Source of the DNA: Alviniconcha marisindica | Lineage: Eukaryota > Mollusca > Gastropoda > Provannidae | Length of the DNA: 64,000 bases | NCBI GenBank assembly: GCA_018857735.1 | Contig: JABMCL010000883.1 | Location: 757,501-821,500 of the forward strand | Direction: 5' to 3' | Shown here: piece after piece, positions 34,813 to 39,399 of the stretch | Position numbering within the stretch: position 1 is the first letter of the stretch | Layout of the letters: every line of letters begins with the position of its first letter | Made by a program: the position numbers and the translations under genes | The notes under the pieces: generated by a model | Database searches by the model: none | What the model was told of the DNA's origin: nothing | The model's input: only the letters and a program-made list of their open reading frames with translations

Positions 34813-34976
34813 AGAGAGAACATATGCATGCATGTACGTGTGCATGCATGTGTACATGTAAACGCATGTGTGTGTGCATGTGTGTATGTCTGTGGCTCAC
34901 CTTCCTCTTGCTCCTTCCTCTCTTGCTCTTCTTTCTTCAGCTTCTCCTTCTCCGCCTTTGTCAGCTTTTTCTTTGC
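3891..34976 (-). CDS. DNAI7: DNAI7 / CASC1 (axonemal dynein intermediate-chain-associated protein), 13 exons, 5' and 3' incomplete
   Basis: Homologue of human CASC1/DNAI7 and Chlamydomonas IC97/FAP94, a component tied to axonemal inner-arm dynein in motile cilia. The 13 exons add up to 1602 coding bases (534 codons). Recognised blocks in order: the Lys/Glu-rich N-terminal coiled region ([12 protein letters not shown]), [25 protein letters not shown], acidic Glu-rich linker, [25 protein letters not shown] and [16 protein letters not shown], all collinear with the human protein. Each junction is GT-AG and every intron phase matches across it, which strongly supports the model. The exons for the last part of the protein (after IEIK, roughly the C-terminal quarter in human) lie left of base 1. 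The few residues before AKKKL need an upstream exon, because an in-frame TAG precedes exon 34976 directly. The introns are dominated by minisatellites. Expected expression is in ciliated cells and sperm. Confidence 0.93.
4058..5035. other. Intron with poly-C (17) and GT-rich microsatellites
   Basis: C17 at 4117-4133, about 60 bases upstream of the exon m acceptor in the transcript; compound (GT)n/(GCAC)n tract at about 4605-4770. The rest looks like plain intron. Confidence 0.7.
5036..5690. repeat. Exact 40-bp minisatellite with internal TGACAT/ATGTCA inverted repeat
   Basis: About 16 units of exactly 40 bp (TGACAATGACATACATGTCA then GCCCATTACATTATGCCCAC). Each holds TGACAT-AC-ATGTCA, able to form a short hairpin. 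Confidence 0.95.
5790..6280. repeat. About 33-bp array carrying copies of DNAI7 exon l donor
   Basis: Roughly 14 units with CAGCTGACCTTCATCAAAG or CAGCTGACCTTAATCAAAC, the reverse complement of the exon l end CTTTGATGAAG and donor GTCAGCT. Units nearest the exon keep TTCATCAAAG exactly; distant ones have TTAATCAAAC. Confidence 0.85.
6281..6387 (-). CDS. DNAI7: DNAI7 exon l ([11 protein letters not shown] block)
   Basis: 107 bp, acceptor GACTGTTGTAG, donor GTCAGC, ends phase 1. Encodes [17 protein letters not shown] and [13 protein letters not shown], very close to human VIFFEDPVVVRWD..WRTDGISN. The donor region (TTTGATGAAG then GTCAGC) recurs in the array to its left; the acceptor region recurs in the array to its right. 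Confidence 0.95.
6388..7990. repeat. 36-bp-class arrays carrying the DNAI7 exon l acceptor motif
   Basis: Units GGACAGACAGCAACAGTTCA and ACACAACATCACCTCTAT resemble the acceptor flank (GCAGACTACAACAGTCCAAC at 6383-6402). Some units (about 7417-7440) repeat GACAGACTACAACAGTCCAAC-type sequence, restoring minus-strand GTTGGACTGTTGTAG then TCTG. From 7650 a sister family with CTCAAAATGACATCATGTC takes over. Confidence 0.8.
8100..8520. repeat. 33-bp array (CAGGTAGAGCCAGCTAGCCC)
   Basis: About 10 units, 24-33 bp, downstream of exon k in the transcript. I do not see the exon k donor in the unit. Confidence 0.9.
8558..8687 (-). CDS. DNAI7: DNAI7 exon k
   Basis: 130 bp, two bases complete a Leu codon; acceptor GTTGACAG, donor GTCAGT, ends phase 2. 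Encodes [16 protein letters not shown], a lysine-rich insert, and PPINVCL, aligned with human LKEGLQKYTYPP..PPIEVTL. The acceptor motif TGTTGACAG is the core of the array on its right. Confidence 0.87.
8688..11640. repeat. Intron j-k filled by five related arrays
   Basis: Successive families share a TGTC(A/C)ACA..AACA core: 18-bp ACTGTCAACAACCACAAC (8690-9000), 29-bp ACTGCCCACACAAACATAGG (9100-10050), 35-bp CTGTCCACACAAACATGGGG (10060-10790), 49-bp hairpin unit (10791-10990), 36-bp with GGGTTGTCAGCAACATC (11060-11625). The family next to exon k contains CACTGTCAACAAC, the reverse complement of the exon k acceptor GTTGTTGACAG plus TG. Confidence 0.9.
10791..10990. repeat. 49-bp repeat with a 9-bp perfect inverted repeat per unit
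   Basis: Four near-identical units (starts 10791, 10840, 10889, 10938). Each holds ACACTGGTA, eight bases, TACCAGTGT: a 9-bp stem able to form hairpins or cruciforms. Confidence 0.9.
11745..11836. repeat. (CA)n/(ACGC)n microsatellite
   Basis: Compound CA / ACGC tract with a single AACA interruption, about 25 bp downstream of the exon j donor. Confidence 0.95.
11860..12003 (-). CDS. DNAI7: DNAI7 exon j ([14 protein letters not shown] block)
   Basis: 144 bp, acceptor TGTCCTCAG, donor GTGAGT, phase 1 at both ends. Encodes [17 protein letters not shown], then [14 protein letters not shown] and KNWVITQ, matching human NVVDL..GGVYHLDILELPPQ..GWMIVE. Confidence 0.95.
12004..12727. other. Intron i-j, mostly single-copy AT-rich DNA
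   Basis: One of few DNAI7 introns without a minisatellite. It holds poly-ATA/ATAA runs near 12360-12430 and a short CACACA tract at 12690-12720. Confidence 0.6.
12728..12842 (-). CDS. DNAI7: DNAI7 exon i (acidic linker)
   Basis: 115 bp, starts phase 0 after TTCCACAG, ends phase 1 at GTCAGT. Encodes [18 protein letters not shown] followed by a Glu-rich run ending DYEDPKTP. Weak sequence conservation, but position, phase and composition fit the acidic linker. Confidence 0.85.
12862..14340. repeat. 35-bp and 55-bp minisatellites upstream of exon i
   Basis: 35-bp unit AGTCCATGTAAATAGCCACC (about 5.5 copies to 13060), then about 15 copies of a 55-bp unit GGGTTGTGCATAGCCATGCA..GCATCATCAGCACACTGCCA, decaying into recognisable but diverged copies to about 14340. 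Confidence 0.95.
14367..14444. repeat. (CA)21(TCA)12 microsatellite
   Basis: CACACA run directly followed by an ATC triplet run. Confidence 0.97.
14726..14920. repeat. 47-bp repeat, 4 copies
   Basis: Units AGTAATATGTCCATTACATA..TATAGTTACATCC with one or two substitutions. Confidence 0.95.
14925..15880. other. Intron h-i segment with a 3x 42-bp repeat and G23 run
   Basis: Three units of GGAAACAGTACGAGTCAGGC..ATCATTATT at 15265-15400; G23 at 15464-15486; one ambiguous N at 15813. No gene seen. Confidence 0.8.
15880..16495. repeat. CAGACAGG-type minisatellites
   Basis: First ATAGCTACACAGATGACAGA / CAGGTAAACACA units (to 16160), then ACAGACATGCAGACCAATAG / AGAGACAGACAAGACAGG units. Confidence 0.9.
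16560..17563. repeat. Array of DNAI7 exon h 3'-end + donor copies (about 11 units, 85-110 bp)
   Basis: Each unit contains TGTCTCCTACCATTGTGTCT..CTTGTCTGCAG, the complement of the last ~25 exon h bases (CTGCAGACAAGGAAGACACAATG) and donor GTAGGAGACA, followed by a CA run or poly-C. Units from about 17180 to 17563 are nearly identical to the exon edge; those at 16570-16900 are diverged (TTCACCTTGTTAGCAG). Confidence 0.92.
17564..17679 (-). CDS. DNAI7: DNAI7 exon h (acidic linker, [10 protein letters not shown])
   Basis: 116 bp, two bases complete a Glu codon; acceptor CCCAAACAG, weak donor GTAGGA, ends phase 0. Encodes [20 protein letters not shown] and ends ADKEDTM, aligned with the acidic TELV... 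linker of human CASC1. Its 3' end and donor are the repeated element of the array at 16560-17563. Confidence 0.9.
17957..18114 (-). CDS. DNAI7: DNAI7 exon g (FSFDIPRM block)
   Basis: 158 bp, one base completes the split Arg codon; acceptor TTTCACACAG, donor GTGAGC, ends phase 1. Encodes [19 protein letters not shown] and [14 protein letters not shown], matching human GFEIPRIL and LLHTHYDH. The first 46 bases and the acceptor are repeated six more times immediately upstream in the transcript. Confidence 0.95.
18069..18515. repeat. 64-bp exact tandem duplication of the DNAI7 exon g acceptor (7 copies)
   Basis: AATGTCAAAGG starts at 18069, 18133, 18197, 18261, 18325, 18389 and 18453, exactly 64 bp apart. 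The first copy is the real exon. Each copy carries TTTCACACAG, the first 46 exon bases, and then TTGTTTTG. Copies are essentially identical except small changes in the last, so the amplification is recent. Confidence 0.97.
18516..19130. other. Intron f-g part with (CA)30 and an inverted copy of the exon h unit
   Basis: (CA)n at 18644-18704. At about 18715-18815 the plus strand reads AACCAGAGACTGCTAACAAG..GAACACAATGGTAGGA, i.e. the 16.6-17.5 kb repeat unit in opposite orientation. The remainder is plain intron. Confidence 0.8.
19130..19856. repeat. Degenerate array of DNAI7 exon f 3'-end + donor copies
   Basis: About ten units (roughly 60-80 bp) with GTACAAACCTTGGGTTCTCA..GAGACTGCCC, matching the exon f edge GACAAACCTAGGGTTTTTGC..GAGATTGCCCC. 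On the minus strand most keep AAG followed by GTTTGT. C20 at 19637-19656 interrupts one unit. Confidence 0.85.
19857..20026 (-). CDS. DNAI7: DNAI7 exon f ([10 protein letters not shown] block)
   Basis: 170 bp, starts phase 0 after GTGCAG, ends phase 2 at the weak donor GTTTGT. Encodes [18 protein letters not shown] and ends [13 protein letters not shown], matching human LYVWANLKKNPR. Degenerate copies of its 3' end and donor fill 19130-19856. Confidence 0.93.
20121..20157 (-). mobile_element. SINE 3'-tail fragment
   Basis: Minus strand reads CACCCTGATATAATGATCCT and GGTTGACTGGGTGT, the same tail as at 30523-30586. Confidence 0.55.
20158..20391. other. Plain intron stretch
   Basis: No gene or repeat recognised between the SINE tail and the C-rich array. 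Confidence 0.4.
20392..21840. repeat. 28-bp C-rich minisatellite (about 50 units), G-quadruplex motif on the DNAI7 sense strand
   Basis: Unit ATGCCATCAGCCCTTCCCCA + CCCTCCCC with insertions/deletions of CCACCCTCC blocks. The minus strand, which is the DNAI7 transcript sense, reads GGGGAGGGTGGGGAAGGG in nearly each unit, four G-runs with 1-2 base loops. Confidence 0.95.
21900..22290 (-). mobile_element. 3' end of a non-LTR retrotransposon (frameshifted)
   Basis: Minus-strand reading frames give [34 protein letters not shown] and, one frame over, [20 protein letters not shown], the typical C-terminal region of LINE reverse-transcriptase ORF2. No stop-free full frame, so inactive. Confidence 0.8.
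22291..23084. other. Intron e-f segment with an unidentified 130-codon minus-strand frame
   Basis: Minus 22699-22307 is open (for example [20 protein letters not shown]) with ordinary composition, so it may be a piece of a dead transposon ORF. I do not recognise the family. Confidence 0.25.
23085..23165 (-). CDS. DNAI7: DNAI7 exon e
   Basis: 81 bp, phase 0 to 0, acceptor CCCCCACAG, donor GTGAGC. Encodes [23 protein letters not shown], matching human LIEKLKFILLETPPCDL. A partial second copy of the acceptor and first bases of the exon sits at about 23221-23258. Confidence 0.9.
23680..24045 (+). mobile_element. Interspersed repeat, copy A
   Basis: Shares, in order, ACTGTTATGATGG / GTTTTGGTGCCTAT, TCGCTTGTGG..CAAACAGGGTGA, CCTATTTTATTC, GGCAGTGGGTGAAGCA, CTGTATTCTGAC and CTCTGGCTTCTCAACAG with the copy at 52510-52870. 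Family not identified. Confidence 0.65.
23972..24040 (-). CDS. Candidate 69-bp cassette exon of DNAI7 (unproven)
   Basis: Between exons d and e lies a stop-free 69-bp segment that is phase 0 at both ends, with acceptor CTTCCCACAG and donor GTAAGT. Its pyrimidine tract is the minus strand of the adjacent CAGA microsatellite. It would insert 23 residues ([18 protein letters not shown], then TNAVP) between SQLDLA and LISELEF. The human protein has nothing here, and the segment overlaps an interspersed repeat also seen near 52.7 kb. Fit of phase and signals is suggestive; chance cannot be excluded. Confidence 0.3.
24046..24325. repeat. (CAGA)n microsatellite
   Basis: About 275 bp of CAGACAGA with CACAGACA interruptions. 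Confidence 0.98.
24326..24914. other. Plain intron d-e stretch
   Basis: No gene or array recognised; ordinary AT-rich intron. Confidence 0.4.
24915..25125. repeat. GGTAAAGCTGGTGCTACCAC repeat, 20/27 bp alternating
   Basis: Ten or so units of TGGTGCTACCA(C/G)CAGGTAAAG with or without a CTCAGC insert. Confidence 0.92.
25257..25397 (-). CDS. DNAI7: DNAI7 exon d (CDGSPDP block)
   Basis: 141 bp, phase 0 to 0, acceptor CTTTCAG, donor GTGAGT. Encodes [21 protein letters not shown], close to human WKHYIQCDGSPDP..EMNTFISL. The acceptor plus the first 12 bases of the exon recur in the 40-bp array at 25398-25630. Confidence 0.93.
25398..25630. repeat. 40-bp array of the DNAI7 exon d acceptor
   Basis: GTGCCCACTG occurs at 25391, 25431, 25471, 25511, 25551, 25591, exactly 40 bp apart. 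Minus-strand unit: CATCACGTTGTCTTTCAG then TGGGCACGTTAC, i.e. the acceptor plus the first 12 exon bases. The last two units change AAAGACAACG to AAACACAATG. Confidence 0.95.
25965..26235 (+). mobile_element. LINE ORF2 C-terminal fragment (frameshifted)
   Basis: Reads [20 protein letters not shown] then SWVG, and after a frameshift QVCQLTELK and [17 protein letters not shown], a segment I associate with the C-terminal part of molluscan LINE ORFs. Contains stops, inactive. Confidence 0.55.
26236..26495. other. Intron c-d with C20 tract
   Basis: C20 at 26319-26338; otherwise plain. Confidence 0.7.
26496..26600 (-). CDS. DNAI7: DNAI7 exon c
   Basis: 105 bp, phase 0 to 0, acceptor GTGTAG, donor GTGAGT. 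Encodes [15 protein letters not shown] and continues to QRRRDAK, immediately N-terminal of the conserved W-x-x-Y-x-x-CDGSPDP block. Confidence 0.85.
27058..27160. repeat. 33-bp repeat, 3-4 copies
   Basis: GGCAGTAGGCAAAGCTACAA + AGCACAACTACT. Confidence 0.9.
27190..27910. repeat. 42-bp minisatellite with telomere-like TTAGGGTTAG core
   Basis: About 16 units of GGCTCTGGACTCTCAGAAGG + GTTAGGGTTAGACAACTCTGGT. The 27222-27245 stretch reaches three TTAGGG repeats. 42 bp is 14 codons, so long frames appear on both strands ([14 protein letters not shown] on minus). Followed by two degenerate CTTAATTTCTGTGTCC units to about 28010. Confidence 0.95.
28212..28303 (-). CDS. DNAI7: DNAI7 exon b (charged coiled coil)
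   Basis: 92 bp, two bases complete a split Glu codon from the previous exon; acceptor TTCCTAG, donor GTGAGT, ends in phase 0. Encodes [18 protein letters not shown] then [12 protein letters not shown], matching the charged N-terminal coiled coil of the family. Confidence 0.85.
28304..29600. other. Intron a-b, left part
   Basis: (CA)n at 28372-28412, C18 at 28614-28631, otherwise unremarkable AT-rich intron. Confidence 0.6.
29610..29765 (+). mobile_element. Small LINE ORF2 C-terminal remnant
   Basis: [20 protein letters not shown] then DLTRR resembles the x-WN-x-LP...S-x-x-SFK-x-x-L end of LINE ORF2. Short; tentative. Confidence 0.35.
29783..29799. repeat. C17 homopolymer
   Basis: Seventeen consecutive C. 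Confidence 0.98.
29868..29942. repeat. (GTGTG)n pentanucleotide repeat
   Basis: TGTGG/GTGTG units from about 29872. Confidence 0.95.
30523..30586 (+). mobile_element. SINE 3' tail
   Basis: CACCCTGATATAACCGTACT then GGTTGACTGGGCGTAAAAC, ending in ACTTACTTACTTACC simple repeat, a tail I know from molluscan SINEs. Confidence 0.65.
30590..31430. other. Plain intron
   Basis: No gene recognised; contains GTGACCTTGAAATATGGTCA at about 30870 and an A-rich run at 31030-31060. Confidence 0.4.
31436..31650 (+). mobile_element. tRNA-headed SINE
   Basis: A-box-like TAAGCTCAATTAGTAGAGC (31441-31459) and B-box-like AGTTCAAGTCC (31482-31492), followed by TTATCTCCCAGAGTCAACTT and AAAATCCCAAGC. Same body plan as 33238-33470. 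Confidence 0.7.
31651..32259. other. Intron stretch, possible dead ORF remnant on minus
   Basis: Minus frame 32250-32040 reads [38 protein letters not shown], non-repetitive and protein-like, abutting the 51-bp array. Family not recognised. Confidence 0.25.
32260..32810. repeat. 51-bp minisatellite with a CTGTGTT/AACACAG hairpin
   Basis: About ten units of TTTCTATCTGCTAAATCA + CTGTGTTGATGAAACACAG + ACATAACATTTAG(C). Stem CTGTGTT / AACACAG with GATGA loop. 51 bp = 17 codons, so a minus frame ([17 protein letters not shown]) stays open. Confidence 0.95.
32811..33050 (-). pseudogene. Unidentified protein-like frame beside the 51-bp array
   Basis: Minus 33054-32818 reads [20 protein letters not shown] then [18 protein letters not shown], ordinary composition. 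Together with 32250-32040 it could be one transposon-derived ORF split by the array. No family assigned. Confidence 0.25.
33160..33222. repeat. (CA)31 microsatellite
   Basis: Uninterrupted CACACA. Confidence 0.98.
33238..33470 (+). mobile_element. tRNA-headed SINE
   Basis: A box TAGCTCAGTGGTTAGAGC (33244-33261), B box GGTTCCAGTCC (33289-33299), body with TCATCTCCAGGGTCAACTTT, then GTAAAAGATCCCGGTCATTC and GGCACGTTACCCATGCAC. Confidence 0.8.
33471..34615. other. Plain intron a-b stretch
   Basis: No gene, array or element recognised. Confidence 0.4.
34630..34885. repeat. (GT)n tract with TGCATG/CATGTG variants
   Basis: Pure (GT)n at 34745-34810, flanked by ATGTGTGCACATAT-type sequence. Confidence 0.95.
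34901..34976 (-). CDS. DNAI7: DNAI7 exon a ([12 protein letters not shown] block)
   Basis: 76 bp, starts in phase 0 after ...GTGTAG and ends in phase 1 at donor GTGAGC. Encodes a Lys/Glu-rich helix aligned with the extreme N-terminus of human CASC1 (SKKKKLSKAEKER). The acceptor and first bases of this exon are the seed of the repeat array on its right. Confidence 0.85.
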
Positions 34977-36390
34977 CTACACGCAACAGTAACATTGTCA
35001 GTTTTTTCTTTGCCTACGTGCAACAAAAACATTGTCAGCTACTTCTTTGCCTACACACAACAATAACATTGTCAGCTTTTTCTTTGCCTACACACAACAA
35101 TAACATTGTCAGCTTTTTCTTTGCCTACACACAACAATAACATTGTCAGCTATTTCTTTGCCTACAGGCAACAGTAACATTGTCATCTTTTTCTTTGCCT
35201 AAATGCAACAATAACATTGTCAGCTGTTTCATATAACCAACTGGCACAATACAACAATAACATTGTCAGCTGTTTCATATAACCAACTGGCACAATACAA
35301 CAATAACAACACTGTCAGTATTTTCTTTGCCACCATACAGTAACAGTACTGACAACATTTTCTGTACCTACATATAACAAAGAACACTGTCCAGTTTTTC
35401 TCTGCCTACATAGTACATACAACAATAAAAGCACTATCCAGTTTTGTTCTGCCTACATACAACAATAAAAGCACTGTCCAGTTTTTCTCTGCCTACATAC
35501 AACAATGAAAGCACTGTCCAGTTTTTCTCTGCCTACATACAACAATAAAAGCACTATCCAGTTTTTCTCTGCCTACATACAACAATAAAAGCACTATCCA
35601 GTTTTGTTCTGCCTACATACAACAATAAAAGCACTGTCCAGTTTTTCTCTGCCTACATACAACAATAAAAGCACTGTCCAGTTTTTCTCTGCCTACATAC
35701 AACAATAAAAGCACTGTCCAGTTTTTCTCTGCCTACATACAACAGTGAAAGCACTGTCCAGTTTTGTTCTGCCTACATACAATATACAAACACTGTCAAC
35801 TTTCCTTTGCCTAAACACAACCATTAAATTCAACACTGTCAGCTTTTACTCTGCCTAGATTAGCAGGTATACAATATTGTCAACTTTTCTTTGCCAACAT
35901 ACAACAATCAAAGTTTGCTTTCTTTTACAACAATGAACATTTGAGTGTTTTCTTTACAACAATAAAGTTGACATTATAAGTGTTTTCTTTACAACAATCA
36001 TGTTTGACATTATAAGTGTTTTCTTTACAACAATAAAGTTTGACATTATAAGTGTTTTTATAAGCATAAAGTTTGACATTGTTACAATGTTAGTGTTTTC
36101 TTCACAACAAAGTTTGACATTGTTAGTCTGTGTGTTTTACAACAACAAAGTTTGACATTGTAAGTGTTTTCTTTATAACAATAAAGACTAGTTTGACATT
36201 GTTAGTTGTTGTTTTTGTTAGTTTTTTAACAATAAAGTTTGACAGTGTAATTTAAAAAAAAAATCTTTTTAGTTTTTTAACATTTTATATAATAATAAAG
36301 TTTGACACTGTAACTTGTTTTTTTACAACAATAAAGTTAGACATTGTAAATTTTGTTTTTGTTTTTACAACATTAAAGTTCAACAGTTAT
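34977..36390. repeat. Three-stage array of the DNAI7 exon a acceptor (37, 40, about 36 bp)
   Basis: Stage 1 (to about 35340): 37-bp units with GTCAGCTTTTTCTTTGCCTA + CACACAACAATAAC, the complement of the acceptor TTGTGTGTAG and first ~18 bases of exon a. Stage 2 (35370-35800): 40-bp GTCCAGTTTTTCTCTGCCTA + CATACAACAATAAAAGCACT. Stage 3 (35820-36390): GTTTTCTTTACAACAATAAA + GTTTGACATTGTAAGT, the splice motif largely gone. Similarity to the exon falls with distance. Confidence 0.88.
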
Positions 36391-36755
36391 GCATGCTTCA
36401 TCTGCTGCCAGGAATTTCCTTCCCAATCCACTCAACTTCTTTCTTCTTTTTTTCCACATTTCTTCTCTCTCTTTTCCCCTGCATTGGGTGTGGCTAACAC
36501 AGATTCTTGTGGGGGCCCACAGAATATTAACAGGTCACCCTGCTCATCATGACCAGCAGCTGCTGAAGGTTCCCGTGTGGTTCAGAGCCCACACAAGATA
36601 AGCAGACTTGAAAACATGCTTTTTTTCTGTTCTTCTTCCAAATGCTTGCCAGGCTCACATAATGAAGCGTTTTGATCCCGTGTGACCTACGCACACATGC
36701 ATGACAGCTTTGGTCCATTCTACCTAAACGTTCCTTCAAATGGTTTAAAACTTAT
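36391..36755. other. Intron / possible 5' exon region of DNAI7
   Basis: A 48-bp minus candidate (36484-36437) is discussed among the findings; nothing else recognised. Confidence 0.25.
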
Positions 36756-37180
36756 ATGCACACAGTCTCTAACGGCTACACAGGAGACAGCGGGTGACAC
36801 TGGACATCATTGCCAAGGCCATCCATGAATGCCTTGGTTAAAGAAGCAGTGTTGTGGTACAACTGGAGATGGTTCCACTCTTGAAGGGTTTTTGGAAAGA
36901 ACAAATTTCTGAGATAGTGATGTGCTCTTTCTTGAAACCTGACTGTGGGCCTCCGATACTTGGGTCTCTCCACTGCAGGTATCGTTGTCAATGCCAACAA
37001 ACCCATTGTTCATCTTGTACAGCATGCCAAGACTCTTCTTTTCACAGCAAGGTTTCATGCAACTAGGTCTTCTGTCATGGTAGTTCTTAAATGTAAACCT
37101 GGCAGCCTTACTTTGGATCTGTTCAAGTTGCTGGATGTCCTGGAGATAGGGTCCTAGGTACAGGCTGCAATCTCCAGGCT
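36756..37180 (-). mobile_element. LINE ORF2 3'-end remnant
   Basis: Minus frames give KKSLGMLYKMNNGFVGIDND, RAHHYLRNLFFPKTLQEWNH and FMDGLGNDVQCHPLSP, the typical C-terminus of jockey/CR1-like LINE reverse transcriptases. Frameshifted. Confidence 0.8.
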
Positions 37181-38200
37181 GGGTCTGAGTCTCTGACTAC
37201 AGTGGATTTTCTACAGCAGGCAGGATGTTCATATCAATGGGTCAGGTACAGATGGTGGGACTGTGTTAGACTGTTATTGTTAGAATGCATTTTATTTTTC
37301 AATATTCTTTCAGAGGTTGGTCGAAACCCAAGCACTAGCTCTTTGCGTACCTACCATATTTGTACTACTACTCATTTTGGGGTTGTTCAGGTGATCCTGG
37401 TTGACATGATGTTCAAATCCAATTACTTACCTGGCCTTTACAACAGATACAATAACAAAATTGTCAGTGTTTTCCTTGTCTACATAAAACATTAAGACTA
37501 AAAGATGACCTGTTAATGTTAAGATTAAAAATATTTCTATTGTCACTTTGTAGCTTCAACTAGTAGCATTTCAGTTTAATGTACTTTTACAGTTCACCAC
37601 ATCTTTGCAAAGTAACTCAGTCCACTAATTTCTTTTCTTTGGAATTGGATTTCAAATAATGTTTACTTGCCAGTCAAGTGACTGTTAAATGCAAAACAGG
37701 ATTTCAAAGGTTGACACCAGCTCTCCTAAATAGTTATGACATTACCCAAGACTTGGTGATCATTATCAAAGGTCAACTAGACTTCTGAAAACAGCCTTTG
37801 TCCATGGGTAGAAGAAATCAAAATATTTTTTAAAGACAAATTTAGCTTTCCACTTAAAAACAACAATTTTTAGTCAGTGAACCTGAACCCAACAACTGTA
37901 TTGATTGCTTTCAGGCTGCAGAACACACAGGCACCAAAGCAGCAGTGGAGTGCAACATTAACAGGACTTGAGCAATGCCTACTCTATGCCTATGCCCACA
38001 GACTGCCAATCAACCCACAAAATGTAGGATCATTTTCAAAACAGATCCTTCTTTTTCAGCTGTCAACTGAATAATTTCTTCCTGCTGAGAAGCTAGGCCT
38101 TCTATGATGAATAGTGCTCATTATTAATGATGAAGACATCATCATAAGTAATATGCATGTTTTCACACGAGTAGTACTGACTGCATTTATTCATCAAAAG
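37181..38200. other. Plain non-coding stretch
   Basis: No gene or array recognised. Confidence 0.4.
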
Positions 38201-39300
38201 GACATGGTTACAATCATCATTCTCATCTCTGGAAACCAGCGGTACCAAGCCACCAAATATCACACAGTTAGAGTGCATCAGGATGCATTTTGTACACAAA
38301 CCATTATCAGCACACAAGCCATACTACCACACAGTTACAAAACTATCACCAGTCGTGAGCACATCATCACAGTCTTGGCTACCACACTGCACTACCACTA
38401 CAAATGTATTAATACACTCTATATCTACAGTCAGTATTACTGCATCAAACAGCCCTCATGTCAGGCTAACAGTACCACACTGCACTACAAGTGTATTAAT
38501 ACACCCTATATTTACAATCAGTATCACTGGACACTGTATCAAACAGCCCTCATGTCAGGCTAACAGTACCACACTGCACTACAAGTGTATTAATACACCC
38601 TATATTTACAATCAGTATCACTGGACACTGTATCAAACAGCCCTCATGTCAGGCTAACAGTACCGCACTGCACTACAAGTGTATTAATACACCCTATATT
38701 TACAATCAGTATCACAGGACACTGTATCAAACAGTCCTCATATCAGGATAACAGTACCACACTGCACTACAAGTGTATTAATACACCCTATATTTACAAT
38801 CAGTATCACTGGACACTGCATCAAACAGTCCTCATATCAGGCTAACAGTACCACACTGTACTACAAGTGTATTAATACACCCTATATTTACAATCAGTAT
38901 CACTGGACACTGCATCAAACAGTCCTCATATCAGGCTAACAGTACCACACTGCACTACAAGTGTATCTACAATCAGTATCACTGCATCTCACTTCAGGCT
39001 AACTGTACCACACTGCACTACAACAGTACAAGTGTATTATTGCACTCTATACACAATCAGTATCACTGCATCAAATGGTCATCACAGCTAATGGTACCAC
39101 ATTGCACTACAAGTGTATTATTCTATTAATGCAGATCTAACCACATTGCACTACAAGTGTATTATTCTATTAATGCAGATCTAACCACATTGCACTACAA
39201 GTATATTAATGCAGATCTATACAAACAGCTTCACCAAATCAAGTTCAACACAACCCTGGATACTACACAGCTAAGGCAAGTGTGTTAATGCAAATAATGT
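38200..39300. repeat. About 95-bp satellite, 6 good copies plus decayed flanks
   Basis: Unit ACCACACTGCACTACAAGTG..ATTTACAATCAGTATCAC..TCATGTCAGGCTAACAGT. Best copies 38470-38950. Confidence 0.9.
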
Positions 39301-39399
39301 CACCACATCAACACAATTCTCACTTCCACCCAGTTAATTTTTAGTGTATTAACGCGTAATATATATGGACATGTATCATTACCATCACGCCAACACACT

